Shown in pieces: positions 1 through 10,989 of a DNA stretch of 64,000 nucleotides. The position numbers and the translations under genes are program-made. Position 1 is the stretch's first letter. Every line of letters starts with the position of its first letter. The stretch comes from Hemileia vastatrix (lineage: Eukaryota > Basidiomycota > Pucciniomycetes > Pucciniales > Zaghouaniaceae): contig JASXTE010000015.1 of assembly GCA_030280995.1 (NCBI GenBank), positions 1,506,501-1,570,500 on the forward strand, in the 5' to 3' direction. The notes under the pieces were generated by a model. The model did not search any database. It worked only from the letters and a program-made list of their open reading frames with translations, and was not told the DNA's origin.

Positions 1-401
1 TGAGTTTTCTTCTGTCCTACAAAAATAACCAGGGGTTTCCCCAATGCTCACAGGTGTGGCCCAGGTAATGTTTTTGAAAGGTGTAGAAGAAACCCTAGCG
101 GTGCACAATTGGGAGGACTTACTTTTAGACCCCAATCTCACCGCCACAAAACTTTTCTGCATATCTTTCAATAAAGATATATAAACAATCTTCTTCTTTA
201 AACTTGAATTAAAAATAATTAAGAATCTTGAGAGAGAACAGAGACTTGATAAAAAACTTGATGAATACTTGCAGAGAAGAGAAACATTAAAAAGAGAAAG
301 TTGAAAATCCACTTTGTATATCTCCAAGGGAGCTGACTTACTACAACCTGGGATTTCCTCATCTTGGGGAGAGGTTTTAGCACTAGGGTGATCAGCCGTG
401 T

Positions 402-917
402 TTACTCTAAAAAAGACAGACTCTCAATAGAGCCTGAGCCGCACTCCAAAAAACCAGAGGCAGCGCCCACTTCCTTCCTTCTCCTGCAGCAGTCCAAGCA
501 CTGGCACATTGAAGATAAACCAGGCCTAGTCTCCCAACCAACCTCTCCAGGGAATGATAACCTCATGTGAAGCCTCCTTTTGTCTTCACCAGTCAACTCC
601 AAACTGATTCCCAAATCAAATTGATAACCAATTCTTGCCTGAAAATCCATCAAGAATGGCCCACCCAAAACTGCTTTTACATTACCTTTAGCAATGTAAA
701 AATGAACCTTCCCTGAGGCTCCCCCAACATCTAACTTCACAAACTCTGAAGTTCCAACCAATTCAGTGACATGGCCACCGATCCCTCTCAAATTCCCACC
801 AATACCAGCTTTGATGGGGAGGCCCATATGAGTTGCCTCAAACAAAGAAATCAGGTTTGTCTGAGAACCTGAATCCACCAATGCCCTTGCCTCCCTGCCA
901 TTCAGAGTGACATTGAC
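402..917 (-). CDS. R1 retroelement aspartic protease
   Basis: Open frame continuous with gag except for one TGA at about 918-920. It begins with a stretch reading YVNVTLNGREAR and then the catalytic DSG-type motif (LVDSGS), the hallmark of retropepsins, followed by Gly-rich flap-like sequence (GGNLRGIGG) and a conserved GGPFLMDF segment. The protease would cut the Gag-Pol polyprotein. After the protease core is a Cys/Arg cluster (CQCLDCCRRRK) that is also present in R2, R3 and R4. The family assignment follows from the DSG motif and the position between gag and pol. Whether it is made depends on readthrough of, or mutation at, the TGA. Confidence 0.8.
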   Translation of the reverse strand, partial: VNVTLNGREARALVDSGSQTNLISLFEATHMGLPIKAGIGGNLRGIGGHVTELVGTSEFVKLDVGGASGKVHFYIAKGNVKAVLGGPFLMDFQARIGYQFDLGISLELTGEDKRRLHMRLSFPGEVGWETRPGLSSMCQCLDCCRRRKEVGAASGFLECGSGSIESLSFLE

Positions 918-920
918 ATA

Positions 921-2783
921 TCACAGAGGAGCAGAAAAATGAGTTTCCAACCCCTCACCAAACTTTTCAGCAGAATCACAAATGTATTCTACCTCACCAG
1001 AAGAAACCCTTCTCTTGGTCAATAACTTCTTTTGCCTATCAGCCAACCCTGGACTGATAGCATACAATTCCCCATAAGATAGGGAAACCTGACCCTGGTT
1101 CATCCTTTCCAGGACAGAGTCCATAACATTAACTTGACCAGACACTACTGGCCTCTCAAAGTGAGCTCTTTGCTTCACCACCTTGGTCCTAGAAGATTCT
1201 TGAGGACCAGCACCACCAACAGATTTACCATTAACAGGAACCAAACCAGATCCCTCACCAGAACCTCTGACTCCAACCGGCTTTGGCAATGAAGCCAAAG
1301 GGACATCCTCCTCAGAATCAGAATCCACCTCCATTGGCATTGGCTCACCATTCAGGTCCAATGCACCAAAACTAGGGGGGCCCATGTCAGCCATACCTTT
1401 CTGCAACTTGTACAGCTCCTCTTTGCTGTACCTTTTCCTAGCTGCACTCAGCTTAGGAACACCCTTTGAAGCATTTGGCTTTGGTTGGGCCTGAGAACTG
1501 CTCTTAGGCCTACCCACCTTTCCTGCTTCCACATCATAAACACCAGCCAAGCATTCACCACTTGACTGTCCACCACAAGAATACAACTCCAAACCACCAA
1601 AAGAAGTAGAAAAAGAGACCTTATTGACCTCCTTCCCCTTTCCCTTGACGTCCTCATCTACCTTATCAGAAGACTTCCCCTGATCAGGAATCTCCTCAAA
1701 TCTTGGCCTCCTTTGATTGAGACCACCTCTTCTCCTGACCAAATCCACAGGAGCCTGCCCCTCACTGGGCTTCACAAAAGAACCGTCAGGAAACTTAAAA
1801 ACCCTGCCATCAAACTCCACTTCTCCTTCAGACACATCCCTGTTCAATGCCCAACAATCATTGGACCTGTACCCCCTCCTACTGCAATAAGAGCACACCC
1901 AAGGATCACTCCTACCAGCCCTTCTTTCAAAGTCTCTTGGCTGAGAAGGTGCCTTATTAACCTTCTTGGCCTCTTGGACAAAAATGTGCAGCTGTTTTGT
2001 CAGATCAGCCAGCTGCTCCACCATTGGGTCCCTCTCCTGTTTGGGAACCTGCACCAAATTCTTCTCCTCCTTCTTCTCCCTAACTTCCTCTTCAGCCAAA
2101 GCCTCACTGACTTTGCTGACATACTTGGCACACCCCTCCTGATAGGTGTCCACAGCCAATAACTTCAAATGGGCCTCAACAGCCTCCTTCACCTTATCCA
2201 AGGCAGGCAACTTCTGATCCCCATTAGAAAGAGTTTTCATCAATTCCTTTCTTGACAACTCCTTCAACACATCCATCCTGACATCTTTAGCCAGGGCAGA
2301 CCAAAAAACATCTTTGGCAGCATTTTCATGTGCCAGCTCCTCCACTTCCACCAAGTATTCCACTACAGGATCAAACTGTAGCAGAAACTTCCTGTAACTA
2401 TTTAAGTTACCAACACCACCATAAGATTGACATTCACTGACAACCTTGTTCAAGTCCACCATAGTGAACCTGACACCCCATCTATCCACCATTTCCCTAC
2501 ACAACAATTTCCAATCCCTCTTCTTGTAGCCAGACATGGCCACAATCTCCTTCTCCACTGACCTATCACCAATGAAGATGATAATCTGCTTCACCATGTC
2601 CAGGTAGGAAGCACCATCCACTCCAGCAGCAGTTTCATACTTCTCTAGAAGCCGCTTGACATCCTCCCCATTAAACTTGGTACCATCCCAAGTTTTAATT
2701 CTCACACACTCCCTAACCATCACAGAAGGAGGACCATCCCCCCCACTGACAGTCACCACAGGAATAGCAGAACCAGAAGCCAT
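921..2783 (-). CDS. R1 retroelement Gag with zinc knuckle
   Basis: Long open frame for the structural Gag protein. I take the start at 2783 (MASGSAIP) because R2 and R4 share this start; the open frame also has an ATG seven codons upstream. The N-terminal 200 residues resemble retrotransposon gag helical domains (WGVRFTMVDLNKVV, RMDVLKELSRKELM), then a Lys/Glu-rich coiled-coil-like stretch, then a zinc knuckle reading CSYCSRRGYRSNDC. In R2, R3 and R4 the fifth residue after the second Cys is His (CCHC), so R1 has a His-to-Tyr change that should weaken zinc binding. The C-terminal third is Ser/Pro-rich and acidic. The frame ends in SAPL followed by TGA, directly ahead of the protease. Confidence 0.85.
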   Translation of the reverse strand: MASGSAIPVVTVSGGDGPPSVMVRECVRIKTWDGTKFNGEDVKRLLEKYETAAGVDGASYLDMVKQIIIFIGDRSVEKEIVAMSGYKKRDWKLLCREMVDRWGVRFTMVDLNKVVSECQSYGGVGNLNSYRKFLLQFDPVVEYLVEVEELAHENAAKDVFWSALAKDVRMDVLKELSRKELMKTLSNGDQKLPALDKVKEAVEAHLKLLAVDTYQEGCAKYVSKVSEALAEEEVREKKEEKNLVQVPKQERDPMVEQLADLTKQLHIFVQEAKKVNKAPSQPRDFERRAGRSDPWVCSYCSRRGYRSNDCWALNRDVSEGEVEFDGRVFKFPDGSFVKPSEGQAPVDLVRRRGGLNQRRPRFEEIPDQGKSSDKVDEDVKGKGKEVNKVSFSTSFGGLELYSCGGQSSGECLAGVYDVEAGKVGRPKSSSQAQPKPNASKGVPKLSAARKRYSKEELYKLQKGMADMGPPSFGALDLNGEPMPMEVDSDSEEDVPLASLPKPVGVRGSGEGSGLVPVNGKSVGGAGPQESSRTKVVKQRAHFERPVVSGQVNVMDSVLERMNQGQVSLSYGELYAISPGLADRQKKLLTKRRVSSGEVEYICDSAEKFGEGLETHFSAPL

Positions 2784-2856
2784 TCTTCTTGACCAAAACA
2801 CCAAAAAGAGCCAACCAAAGAAAACAGAGATTCCAAAGAACTAGCAAGTTCTTCCC

Positions 2857-2870
2857 CACGTTGGGCGCCA
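2857..2870 (-). other. Primer-binding site of R1
   Basis: On the minus strand, TGGCGCCCAACGTG starts four bases inside the 5' LTR end. The same TGG-initial sequence sits at the matching place in R2, R3 and R4, as expected for a tRNA primer-binding site. I did not assign the tRNA. Confidence 0.75.
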
Positions 2871-2875
2871 GAAAT

Positions 2876-3965
2876 GTAGACAATCCTATAGTACTAGCTA
2901 TAGGCCTTGACCAAGGGAGTTGGAGAAAAACCAGAGAGAAAATCCCCTGTCCCTTTAGAAAAATAGGTGAGATTTACTTGCTAAAGTAATTTGGTTCCTG
3001 TTTTGCTAAATACCCCTTTTAAACACACTTGACTGCTTGATAAGCCAAGAAAGTAGTCCCCAGATAGACTACCAGACCAAAAAACTGAAATGTAGAACAA
3101 AGTCCACACCAGAGACAGCAAAGATACTTGATGTAGGCTGCAAATCCACACCAGAGACAGCAATAATACTTGCTATAGCTTGCAAGACTATAACAGAGAA
3201 AACAGTTGCTAAAGTTAAGTTAAATGAAGAACTCACTTGCAACAAACACAGCCAATTGTGGCTAGAAAACAGTGAAAACTGAGTGAGGAACAATGAGATC
3301 ACCTCTGGATGGTTGTATGATGATTAAGGTTGCCCCAAACTGTCTTATTCACTATTTACACACAGACCACTAACTAAGAGCCCATGCGCACCCACCAATC
3401 TGGCGCCTGTACCTGCCAAATTGCATATAAACCCTCCTGGAGCGCTCCCCAACCTCCAAAAACAGAGGCGGGCGGGCCGCCCGACGTCGGAGATGCCGCC
3501 TGAAGCGGCCCGGCCTCCCTGAAGCCAGAAAACCAATAAAAACCACTAATCTACTGGAAAAATTAGCTACAACTACTAAAACCTTTAAAACACAGAATTT
3601 CACTATAACAACATTGAGACATGAAATATAGAGAAAAATTAGCTCTATCAAATGGTACTAAGCACTTAACCCTAAGACTTAAGGTTAGCCCGTAAAACAC
3701 GAAAAACAAAATTAAACAGCAATCTTTTATAAATGAAAAATGAGGAAATGACCCCTTAAAACTCAGAATATGAGAAATGTCTTAAAGACATAAAATATAG
3801 AGAAAAACCAGGGCTATCCAATGATAGTACCCACATACCCGCAGACCCAATATCCGCGGAATAAAACCAGAAAAATACCAAATTCCTTAACAGATGTCAA
3901 TTAAGACATGCACAAACAGCTCCAAATCACACAACAAAGGCCCCTGCCAATGTTGGAAGACCACA
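2876..3965 (-). repeat. LTR type A, 5' LTR of R1
   Basis: On the plus strand it begins GTAGACAATCCTATAGTACT and ends GGAAGACCACA; read in element direction it starts TGTGGTC and ends GTCTAC. Full or partial relatives lie at 6383-7472, 7652-8695, 23701-25249, 51839-54006 and, inverted, 52273-53346. It has a short GC-rich island (about 3455-3535) in otherwise AT-rich sequence. Confidence 0.85.
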
Positions 3966-4061
3966 GCGGCTCCTACTTCCATTCTCCTCCTACAACAATC
4001 CATGCATTGACATATGGAAGACAAACCATGCCTTGTTTCCCAACCATCATCTCAAGGAGAT

Positions 4062-6288
4062 GATAACCTCATGCGAAGCCTTCTTTCATCTTCACTAATT
4101 AACTCCAAAATGATCCCCATGTCAAACTAATAACCAATTCTTTCCTGGAAATCCATCATGAATGGCCTGCCTAAAACTGCTTTTACATAACCTTTAGCAA
4201 TGTAAAAATGAGCCTTTCCGGAGGCTCCACCAACATCCAACTTAACAAGCCCTGAGGTCCCCATCAACTCTGTTACCTGACCCCCTATACCTCTTAAATT
4301 CCCACCAATTCCAGTTTTGATGGGGATACCCGAATGAGTGGCCTCAAACAAAGAAATCAGGTTAATCTGTGAACCTGAATCAACTAATTCCCTAGCCTCC
4401 CTGCCATTCAGGGTGACATTGACATACACTAGAGATGCAGAAAAATGAGTTTTCAACCCCTCACCAAACTTCTCTGCAGAATCACATACCTATTCCACTT
4501 CCCCGGAAGAATCCCTTCTCCTGGTCAACAACTTTTTCTGTCTATCAGCCAACCCAGGACTGATAGCATATAACTCTCCATAAGTGAGAGAAGCCTGACC
4601 CTGATTCATCCTATCTAGAACAGAGTCCATAACATTAGATTTGCCAGAAACTACTGGCCTCTCAAAGTGAGCGTTTGGCTTCACTACCTTGGTCTTAGAA
4701 TTTTCCTGAGGACCAGCACCACCAAAATATTTCCCATCCACAGGAATCAACCCAGATCCCTCACAAGAACCTCTGACCCCAGCAGGCCTTGGCAATGAAG
4801 CCAAGGGAACCTCCTCCTCAGAGTCTGAGTCCACATCCATAGGCATTGGCTCACCATTAAGGCCCAATTCTCCAAAACTAGGGGGGCACATACTTGCAAT
4901 CCCCTTCTGCATTTTATACAGCTCCTCTTTGCTGTACTTCTTCCTAGCTGCACCCAGCATAGGATCCGCCTTTGATGCTTTAGGCTTTGGAGGGGTCTGA
5001 GAACTGCTCTTAGGCCTTCCCACCTTGCCTGCTTCCACATCATAAACACCAGCCAAGCACTCACCACTTGACTGTCTTCCACAAGAATACAACTCTAGTA
5101 CACCAAAGGAAGTAGAAAAGGAAACTTTATTCACATCCTTCCCTTTCCCCTTGCTGTCTTCATCTTGCTTTGTAGAGGAATCCCCCTTATCAGGAATCTC
5201 CTCAAATCTTGTCCTCTGCTGATTGAGACCAGCCCTCTTCCTGACCATGTCCACAGGAGCCTTCCCCTCACTGGGCTTGACAAACTGCCCATCAGGGAAC
5301 TTGAATACCCTGCCATCATATTCCACTTTTCCTTCTGACACATCTCTGTTCAAAGGCCAGCAATTGTTGGACTTATGTCCTCTCCTTCCGCAATAAGAGC
5401 AAACCTAAGGGTCACTCCTACCATTCCGCCTATCAAATTCCCTGGGCTGCGGAGGTGCCTTATTGGCCTTCTTTGCCTCCTGCACAAAAATATGGAGCTG
5501 TTTGGTCAGATCAGCCAACTGCTCTGCCACTGGGTCTGGCTTTTGTTTGGGAACCTTTACCATATTCTTATGTTCTTTCCCCACCTTACTTTCCTCTTCA
5601 GCCAAAGCTTCACTGAATTTTCTGACATACTTTGCGCACCCTTCTTGATAGGTGTCCACCACCAATAACTTCAGATGGGCCTCCACCACCTCCTTCACCT
5701 TGTCCAAGGCAGGCAGCTTCTGATCCCCATTGGAGAGAGTCTTCATCAAGTCCTTCCTTGATAACTCTTTTAGCACATCCATCCTGACATCTCTAGCCAG
5801 GGAGGACCAAAAAAATATCTTTAGCAGCATTCTCATGCGCCAGTTCCTCCACTTCAACCAAGTATTCTACCACAAGATCAAACTGTAGCAGAAACTTCCT
5901 GTAACTGTGTAAGTTACCAAGGCCACCATAACATTACCACTCACTGAAACCCTTATTCAGATCCACCATAGTGAGCCTGACACCCCATCTATCAATCATT
6001 TCCCTACACAGTAGCTTCCAATCTCTCTTCTTGTAGCCAGAAATGGCCACAACCTCCTTCTCCACCACTCTATCTGCAATGAAGAAGATGATTTGCTTCA
6101 CCAGATCCAAAAGGGAAGCACCATCAGCTCCAGAAGCAGCTTCATACTTCTCTAGAAACCACTTGACATCATCACTATAAACTTGGTACTATCCCAATTT
6201 GAAATCCTTACACATTCCTTAACCATCACCGCAGGCAGACCTTCCCCCCACTGAAAGTCACCATAGGAATAGAAGATCCAGAAGCCAT
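4062..6288 (-). pseudogene. R2 gag-protease pseudogene
   Basis: Gag starts at 6288 (MASGSSIP) and is read in pieces (about 5857-5405, 5353-4490) separated by frameshifts and stops, one of which (TAG, at about 5406-5408) replaces a Trp just before the zinc knuckle. The knuckle itself is intact (CSYCGRRGHKSNNC). After a stop near 4489 the frame enters protease (4456-4127) without the TGA seen in R1 and R4: here the junction reads SASLVYVNV, so gag and protease were one reading frame in this lineage. LVDSGS is present. The Cys/Arg cluster follows further down in another frame. Non-functional as it stands. Confidence 0.8.
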
Positions 6289-6382
6289 TCTTCCAGACCC
6301 AAACACCAAAAGAGACAATCACAGACAAAAGGGAATCCAAAGAGCTAAGAGATCCGAAAACCCCAATTTGGGCGCCAGAAAT

Positions 6383-7472
6383 GTAGACAATTCTATAGTA
6401 CTAGCTATAGGCCTCGACCAAGGGAGTTGGAGTAAAGCCAGAAGAAAAACTTCTGTCCCTTTAGAAAAATAGAGTAAGATTTACCTGTTACAGTAAATTG
6501 GTTCCTGTTACCACAAAAGCCCTTTTCCAAACACACTTGACTGCTTGATCAGTCAAGAAAGTAGTCTCCAGACAGACTACCAAACCAAGGAACTGAAATG
6601 TAGACCAATGTCCACACCAAAGAAAGAAATGATACTTGATGTAGGTTTCAAATCCACACTGGAGACTGCAATGATACTTGCTATAGCTTGCAAGACTATA
6701 ACAGAGAAAACAGTTGATAAGATAAGTTAAATGAAGAACTTAATTGCAACAAACACAGCCAAATTGTGGTCAACAACAGTGAAAACTGATTGAGGAACAA
6801 GGATATCACTTCCAGATGGTTGAATGATAATTAAGGTTGCCCCAAACTGTCTTAATCACTATATACACACAGACTACTAATCAAGAGCCCATGCACACCT
6901 GAAAATCAGGCGTTCCTGACCACCAAATTGCATAAAACCTCCCTAGAAGTGCTTCCAGCCCTCTAGCATTGAGGAGAACGGTCCTCCCGGCACTGGGAAG
7001 CCCGCCTGAAGTGGCCTGACCAACCTGAAGCCAGAAAACCACCAAAAACACCCAAACTACTTAGAAAATTCACCTACAACTACTAAAACCCTTAAAACAC
7101 ATAATTACACTACAACAACATTGGGACATGAAATATAGAGAAAATTCCTCTCCTTCCAATGGTACTAAGCATTTAACCCTAAGACTTAAGGTTAGCCCAT
7201 AAAACATGAAAAACAAAATTCAACAGCAATCTTTTTAAGATGAAAAGTGAGAATTTATCCCCAAAATACTTATGCTATGAAAAATGTCCAAATGACATAA
7301 AATATAGAGAAAAACCAGGGCTATCCAATGGTAGCCTCCAGATCCTCGTAGTCCCAATATTTGCTGTGTAATTTTAGAAAATTACCTAATTATTTAAACA
7401 CCGCCATTTAAGGCATACCAAAATACCACCAAATAAACCAGCAAAGGGCTCCACCAATTTTGAAAGACCACA
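6383..7472 (-). repeat. LTR type A, 5' LTR of R2
   Basis: Diverged copy of the 2876-3965 LTR with the same ends (GTAGACAATTCTATAGTACT on plus; AAAGACCACA at the far end). The GC-rich island has lost several CpGs relative to R1, consistent with greater age. Confidence 0.8.
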
Positions 7473-7489
7473 ACATTGAGTGCCACAAA

Positions 7490-9671
7490 TGTAGAAAGAC
7501 TATTACAAATGCCTTTCTGGAAGCAGAATCCAAGGGAGTTTAATAAACCAAAAGAAATCTGCCCCTTTAAGTAAATAAAGAGTTCCAAATCAACTAAGCT
7601 ATAACCTCTACTTGATAAGAATTAACCAATAAACTTTTTTTTAATAATGGTGTAGACAATCCTGAAGTACTAGCTTTAGGCCTTGACCAAAAGGGTTGGA
7701 GTAAAACTAGAGAGAAAAACCAGATGATATTAATTTGCTACAGCAAATTGGAGACTGTTAAATTTCCCCCTTCTAAAAAACTCCTTGACTGATTTAAGAG
7801 TCAAGACAGTAGCCAATATCAGACCACTGAGAACCAAAGAACCAGAAAACCTGAAATGCAGAGAAATCCACACTAGAAACCAAAGACACAGTGCACTTGT
7901 TGCACAAACATAGCAAAAATAGTTGATATATGTTTCAAAGCTACAACAGAGAAATAAGTTTCCAAAGTTTAGTTAAATAAAGAACTAAGCTTGCAACAAG
8001 CACAGCCAATTTCGGCCAAAAAAAAGTGAAAACTGAGTGAGAAACAATTATGTAATTACCAGACGTTTCATTGATAATTAAAGTTGCCCCAAACTGTCTT
8101 ATTCAGTATGTACACATAAACCACCTATCGCAAATCCATGCACAGCAACTAATTTGGCACCTTTGACAGCCAAATTGAATAAAACCCCTCTTGAAAGGCT
8201 CCCCAGCCTTCTATGACAGAGGTGGGAGGACCTCCCTGAAGCCAACTAACCACTAAAAAACATCTAAAAAAACCCCAAATACTTAGAAAAATCTACCACA
8301 ACTACTAAAACCCTTAAAACACAAAAATTCAGCTATGAAAACATTGGGACATAAAATATAGAGAAATATTAGCCCTACTTAATTGTACTAAGCCCTTAAC
8401 CCTAAGACTTAAGATTAGCCCATAAAATGGGAAAAACAAAATTAAACAGCTATCTTTTAGAAATGAAAAATGGGGAAGTGACTACTTAAAACTTGGAATA
8501 TGAAAAATGTCATAAGGACATAAAATTAAAAAAAAACCCAGGGCTATCCAATGGTAGTACCCACATACCCATGGTTCCAATATTCACTGAATAAAACCAA
8601 AAAAACACCTAATTCTTCAACCAATGTCAATTAAGACATACACAAACAGCAACAAACAGCCCAAAAAAGGCCTTTGCCAATGTTGAAAGACCACAAAAGT
8701 GTTTAGATGTAGAATCAGTGTCATTTATAATGAGGTTGAAAAACACAACAGTGAATCTGTATTTATAAAAGTTATATAAATGATTGAATAATATATTTTT
8801 AGGAAGATTTTATTTTTATAAGATTTAGTTGTTAAAATCATATACCTGGTTATGAGACATTTATAATGGTACCCTATAAGTTAATAATTATGATGAGGTG
8901 TGAATTTATTATAATTTTATGTAAAAGTGTTCTATTTATAAGGGTATTACAATTTTTTAATTTGTTATATAATATAATTAATTGTTGTGGTTGGTTTTTA
9001 TATGATGATTTTTAAGATACAAGTTTTTTGATAACTGGATGTCTGTATCTAATTTCGAGTCTAGAGGCTTTATATGCATAGTATGTCATGTGCCCTACTT
9101 TCCCTAACTGGGGAATTCCAGAGCTTGTCCAGAGATTTCTGGAGTTTGTACACAGCTTGTCTGGAGTATTTCAGAGCTTTTACAGACTTCTGGACCAAAT
9201 TAGAACATTTAAAATATTAATAAAAATTCTAGAAAAAGTAGAGATGATAGAGCTAATTCTCCTTCATATTCCATTTTTGATTTTCGTAGTATGCACAATC
9301 CTATTCACCTAGTAAAAATTTATCAAAGTTAAGCAAATGATGAAAAATCAAAAAATTAATCAAAAATATTTATAAAATTATTAAAAATAGTAGAAAAATA
9401 GTAAAAATTCCAGAAAAATTCCCAAAGATTCTTGAGACTCATGAATTAAATTTCCATGCACTTTTAGATTCATACTTTTTATTTACTTCCTGGTAAGTAT
9501 TTGTTGAATCTTGACCCATAAAATTAACCCTTTTAAACCACTTTTTAATAATTATTTTATATATTATAACCATTTTAAAATGAGATTGGCCTTTCCAATC
9601 TCAACAAAAATTGACCAAAAATTTTTTTTAATAAAGTTAAGTGCCATACTAAACTTTTGAATACCACAACA
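7490..9671 (-). mobile_element. Old, degraded type-B-like LTR split by a solo LTR
   Basis: 7490-7651 resembles the start of LTR type B (compare 41389 onward: the shared run GCAGAATCC and the following AT-rich stretch), and 8696-9671 resembles its remainder, ending in the characteristic GTGCCATACTAAACTTT and ACCACA. The two halves are separated by a type A LTR (7652-8695). A degenerate primer-binding site (TGGCACTCAA on the minus strand, 7476-7485) lies just outside 7490, so this was a 5' LTR of a minus-strand element whose interior has been lost. Confidence 0.65.
7652..8695 (-). mobile_element. Solo LTR type A inside the old LTR
   Basis: Starts GTAGACAATCCTGAAGTACT and ends TTGAAAGACCACA. 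No gag-pol adjoins it and it interrupts a type-B-like LTR, so it is a solo LTR left after LTR-LTR recombination. The GC island is reduced. Flanking 5-mers (ATGGT and AAAGT) are only partly alike, so the target duplication has decayed or the ends are off by a base. Confidence 0.75.
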
Positions 9672-10489
9672 TGAAGGAATAATCCTGAAAAGAAAATAAA
9701 TAAGTAAAGGAAAAGGAAAACAAAAAATATAGAAAACAGTGTACCAAGTTGATGAAAGTAGAAAGAGGATTGATGAAGCCAACATAGAGATTGAAGAAGC
9801 TGGAAAGGGGAGTGATGAAGCCAGTGGGAAATCCAAACAGATGAAATGGTGGGGGTAGTTAAGCATGGGAAACTCAGGTTTAAAAAAAGGGAAGTTATCT
9901 GTAAACAGCCTAGATTTTTCATTATAGAAATTCCATAAAAAATATACAATATTTCACCATTCACAGCCTACTATGTATTTATCCATGCATAGTATACAAC
10001 CTAAAACATTGGCAGTACATTTCCCTCAGATAAGTTAGAAGTATTGTTTACTCAAAAATGTTTGCATGATCATGCCTTCAATCAAATGAGCAGTATCACT
10101 TGCTCATTATCATTATTCCTCAATGTTAGAGTTAGAATGACATCATTCTCATTGTAAACATTAGTTTTTGTTTTAGCATTACAGTTAGGGTTAGGATTAG
10201 GATACATAGATGGTTTCTTATGGCACAAATGATGTGATAGAGATTATTGTTGAAAAAAATATGAATTTTATTTATTTCTACAGTTATATCAAAAATGGTT
10301 TGTGCAAAGTCAGGATTTCTCAAAAATTTTCAGACTTAGTTTGTGTCAGTAACTGTCACCTGCTGCAAATCCTCACTATTGACTGAGAATCTACACAAGA
10401 GACAAGTTAGAACCAGCCAGGCTCCCTGCCACATCATTTCCCACTTGCTCCCAACCCATCATTTCCTGCTTGCTTGTTCACCAACATTT
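9672..10489. other. Intergenic, no gene recognised
   Basis: AT-rich sequence with short open frames that have no recognisable motif. It holds a small TTAGGG-like run near 10187 and a short direct repeat of a CATTTCCTGCTTGCTT type at 10430-10500. I see no gene. Confidence 0.4.
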
Positions 10490-10830
10490 CCTCCTTGCTT
10501 TTCACCACAGAAAATTTAGGGGGTATTGCTAGCAATACCCCTTATTTAAAAATGTTGGGAAGTGGTTGGAAAGCTGGTGGGAATTCATTGTGAAACAAGA
10601 TTTAAATAAATTGGACAAATATTTGGTAATCAGTTAGACCTAAGTTCAACCCAACTTAATAACAGGTCTCTTGGAGCTTGGTGTTTACTTTGATCTTCAG
10701 CTGAGCACAGATTGAGAAAAGCTTGAACATATCACTTAACATATTATAATATTCACTTTCCCATCTTTTGGAAAGCAAAATTTGATATTTGGTCTAAAAA
10801 AATCTACAGATATTTTCTTTCCAAGTTGGT
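10490..10830. repeat. Terminal-type repeat with near-perfect palindrome
   Basis: Contains a perfect 22-bp palindrome at 10520-10541 (GGGGTATTGCT followed by its mirror AGCAATACCCC), preceded by TTTA. The following 300 bases resemble 54554-54850 (shared stretches around the ACTTAACATA and ATAATATTCA words). The two copies lie next to unrelated genes, so this looks like a transposon end or a small non-autonomous element. TTTA before a G-run is compatible with the TTA target of PIF/Harbinger elements, but that link is inference. Confidence 0.5.
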
Positions 10831-10879
10831 AACAGAAGGTTAAACTGTAGTATCAAATAATAACAAAACACCTATACTA

Positions 10880-10972
10880 AGCACCATTGCCCCAACTAAA
10901 CCCTATATACCAACTACTCCCAAATACACATTCCAAAGGCCTATGCATCTTTGAAAAACCACAACAATGATA
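10880..10972 (+). repeat. Fragment of LTR type C (right end)
   Basis: About 90 bp matching the right end of the type C LTR at 20640-20734 (shared TATACCAACTACTCCCAAATA-like stretch and TTCCAAAGGCCTA), ending in ACCACAACA. It abuts the Harbinger-type remnant and probably truncated its 5' side. Confidence 0.6.
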
Positions 10973-10989
10973 TTATACACCAAGCACTT

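Larger units (their letters stand above)
1..3965 (-). mobile_element. R1: Ty3/gypsy-type LTR retroelement, 5' part
   Basis: Read on the minus strand this is 5' LTR (2876-3965), primer-binding site (2857-2870), gag, protease and the start of the pol linker, then the window edge. Positions 1-2870 closely match 48965-51834 of R4, so R1 and R4 are recent copies of one family (LTR type A, about 1.09 kb). The LTR outer end at 3965 abuts the protease-to-RT interval of R2, so R1 probably inserted into R2. The other LTR and the target duplication lie outside the window. Gag is a long open frame, making R1 the best-preserved gag here, but an in-frame TGA separates gag from protease. Confidence 0.85.
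3966..7472 (-). mobile_element. R2: degraded Ty3/gypsy-type retroelement, 5' part
   Basis: Same order as R1 on the minus strand: 5' LTR (6383-7472), primer-binding site (TGGCGCCCA at 6369-6377), gag and protease, then truncation at 3966 where the R1 LTR begins. It carries more stops and small indels than R1 or R4 and is an older relative. Its LTR end at 7472 lies only a few bases from the degenerate primer-binding site of a still older element, so R2 appears to have inserted next to that element's LTR. Confidence 0.8.

Noticed and set aside
3069..3302. 77-residue open frame shared by several LTR type A copies (also 23894-24127, 52920-53153)
   Set aside because: The frame is open in three copies but carries only a repeated AVSGVDL peptide from an LTR-internal duplication, and it is lost in R2 and the solo copy at 7652; more likely a chance frame in recently related LTRs.
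10185..10205. TTAGGG-like telomere run; also CCCTAAAAA repeats in LTR type C (20310-20345)
   Set aside because: Only two or three imperfect units, and the second is an internal, conserved part of the LTR in all copies, so neither marks a telomere.
10520..10541. Palindrome as a Helitron 3' hairpin
   Set aside because: A Helitron end should have a hairpin followed closely by CTRR and insertion between A and T; neither is seen.
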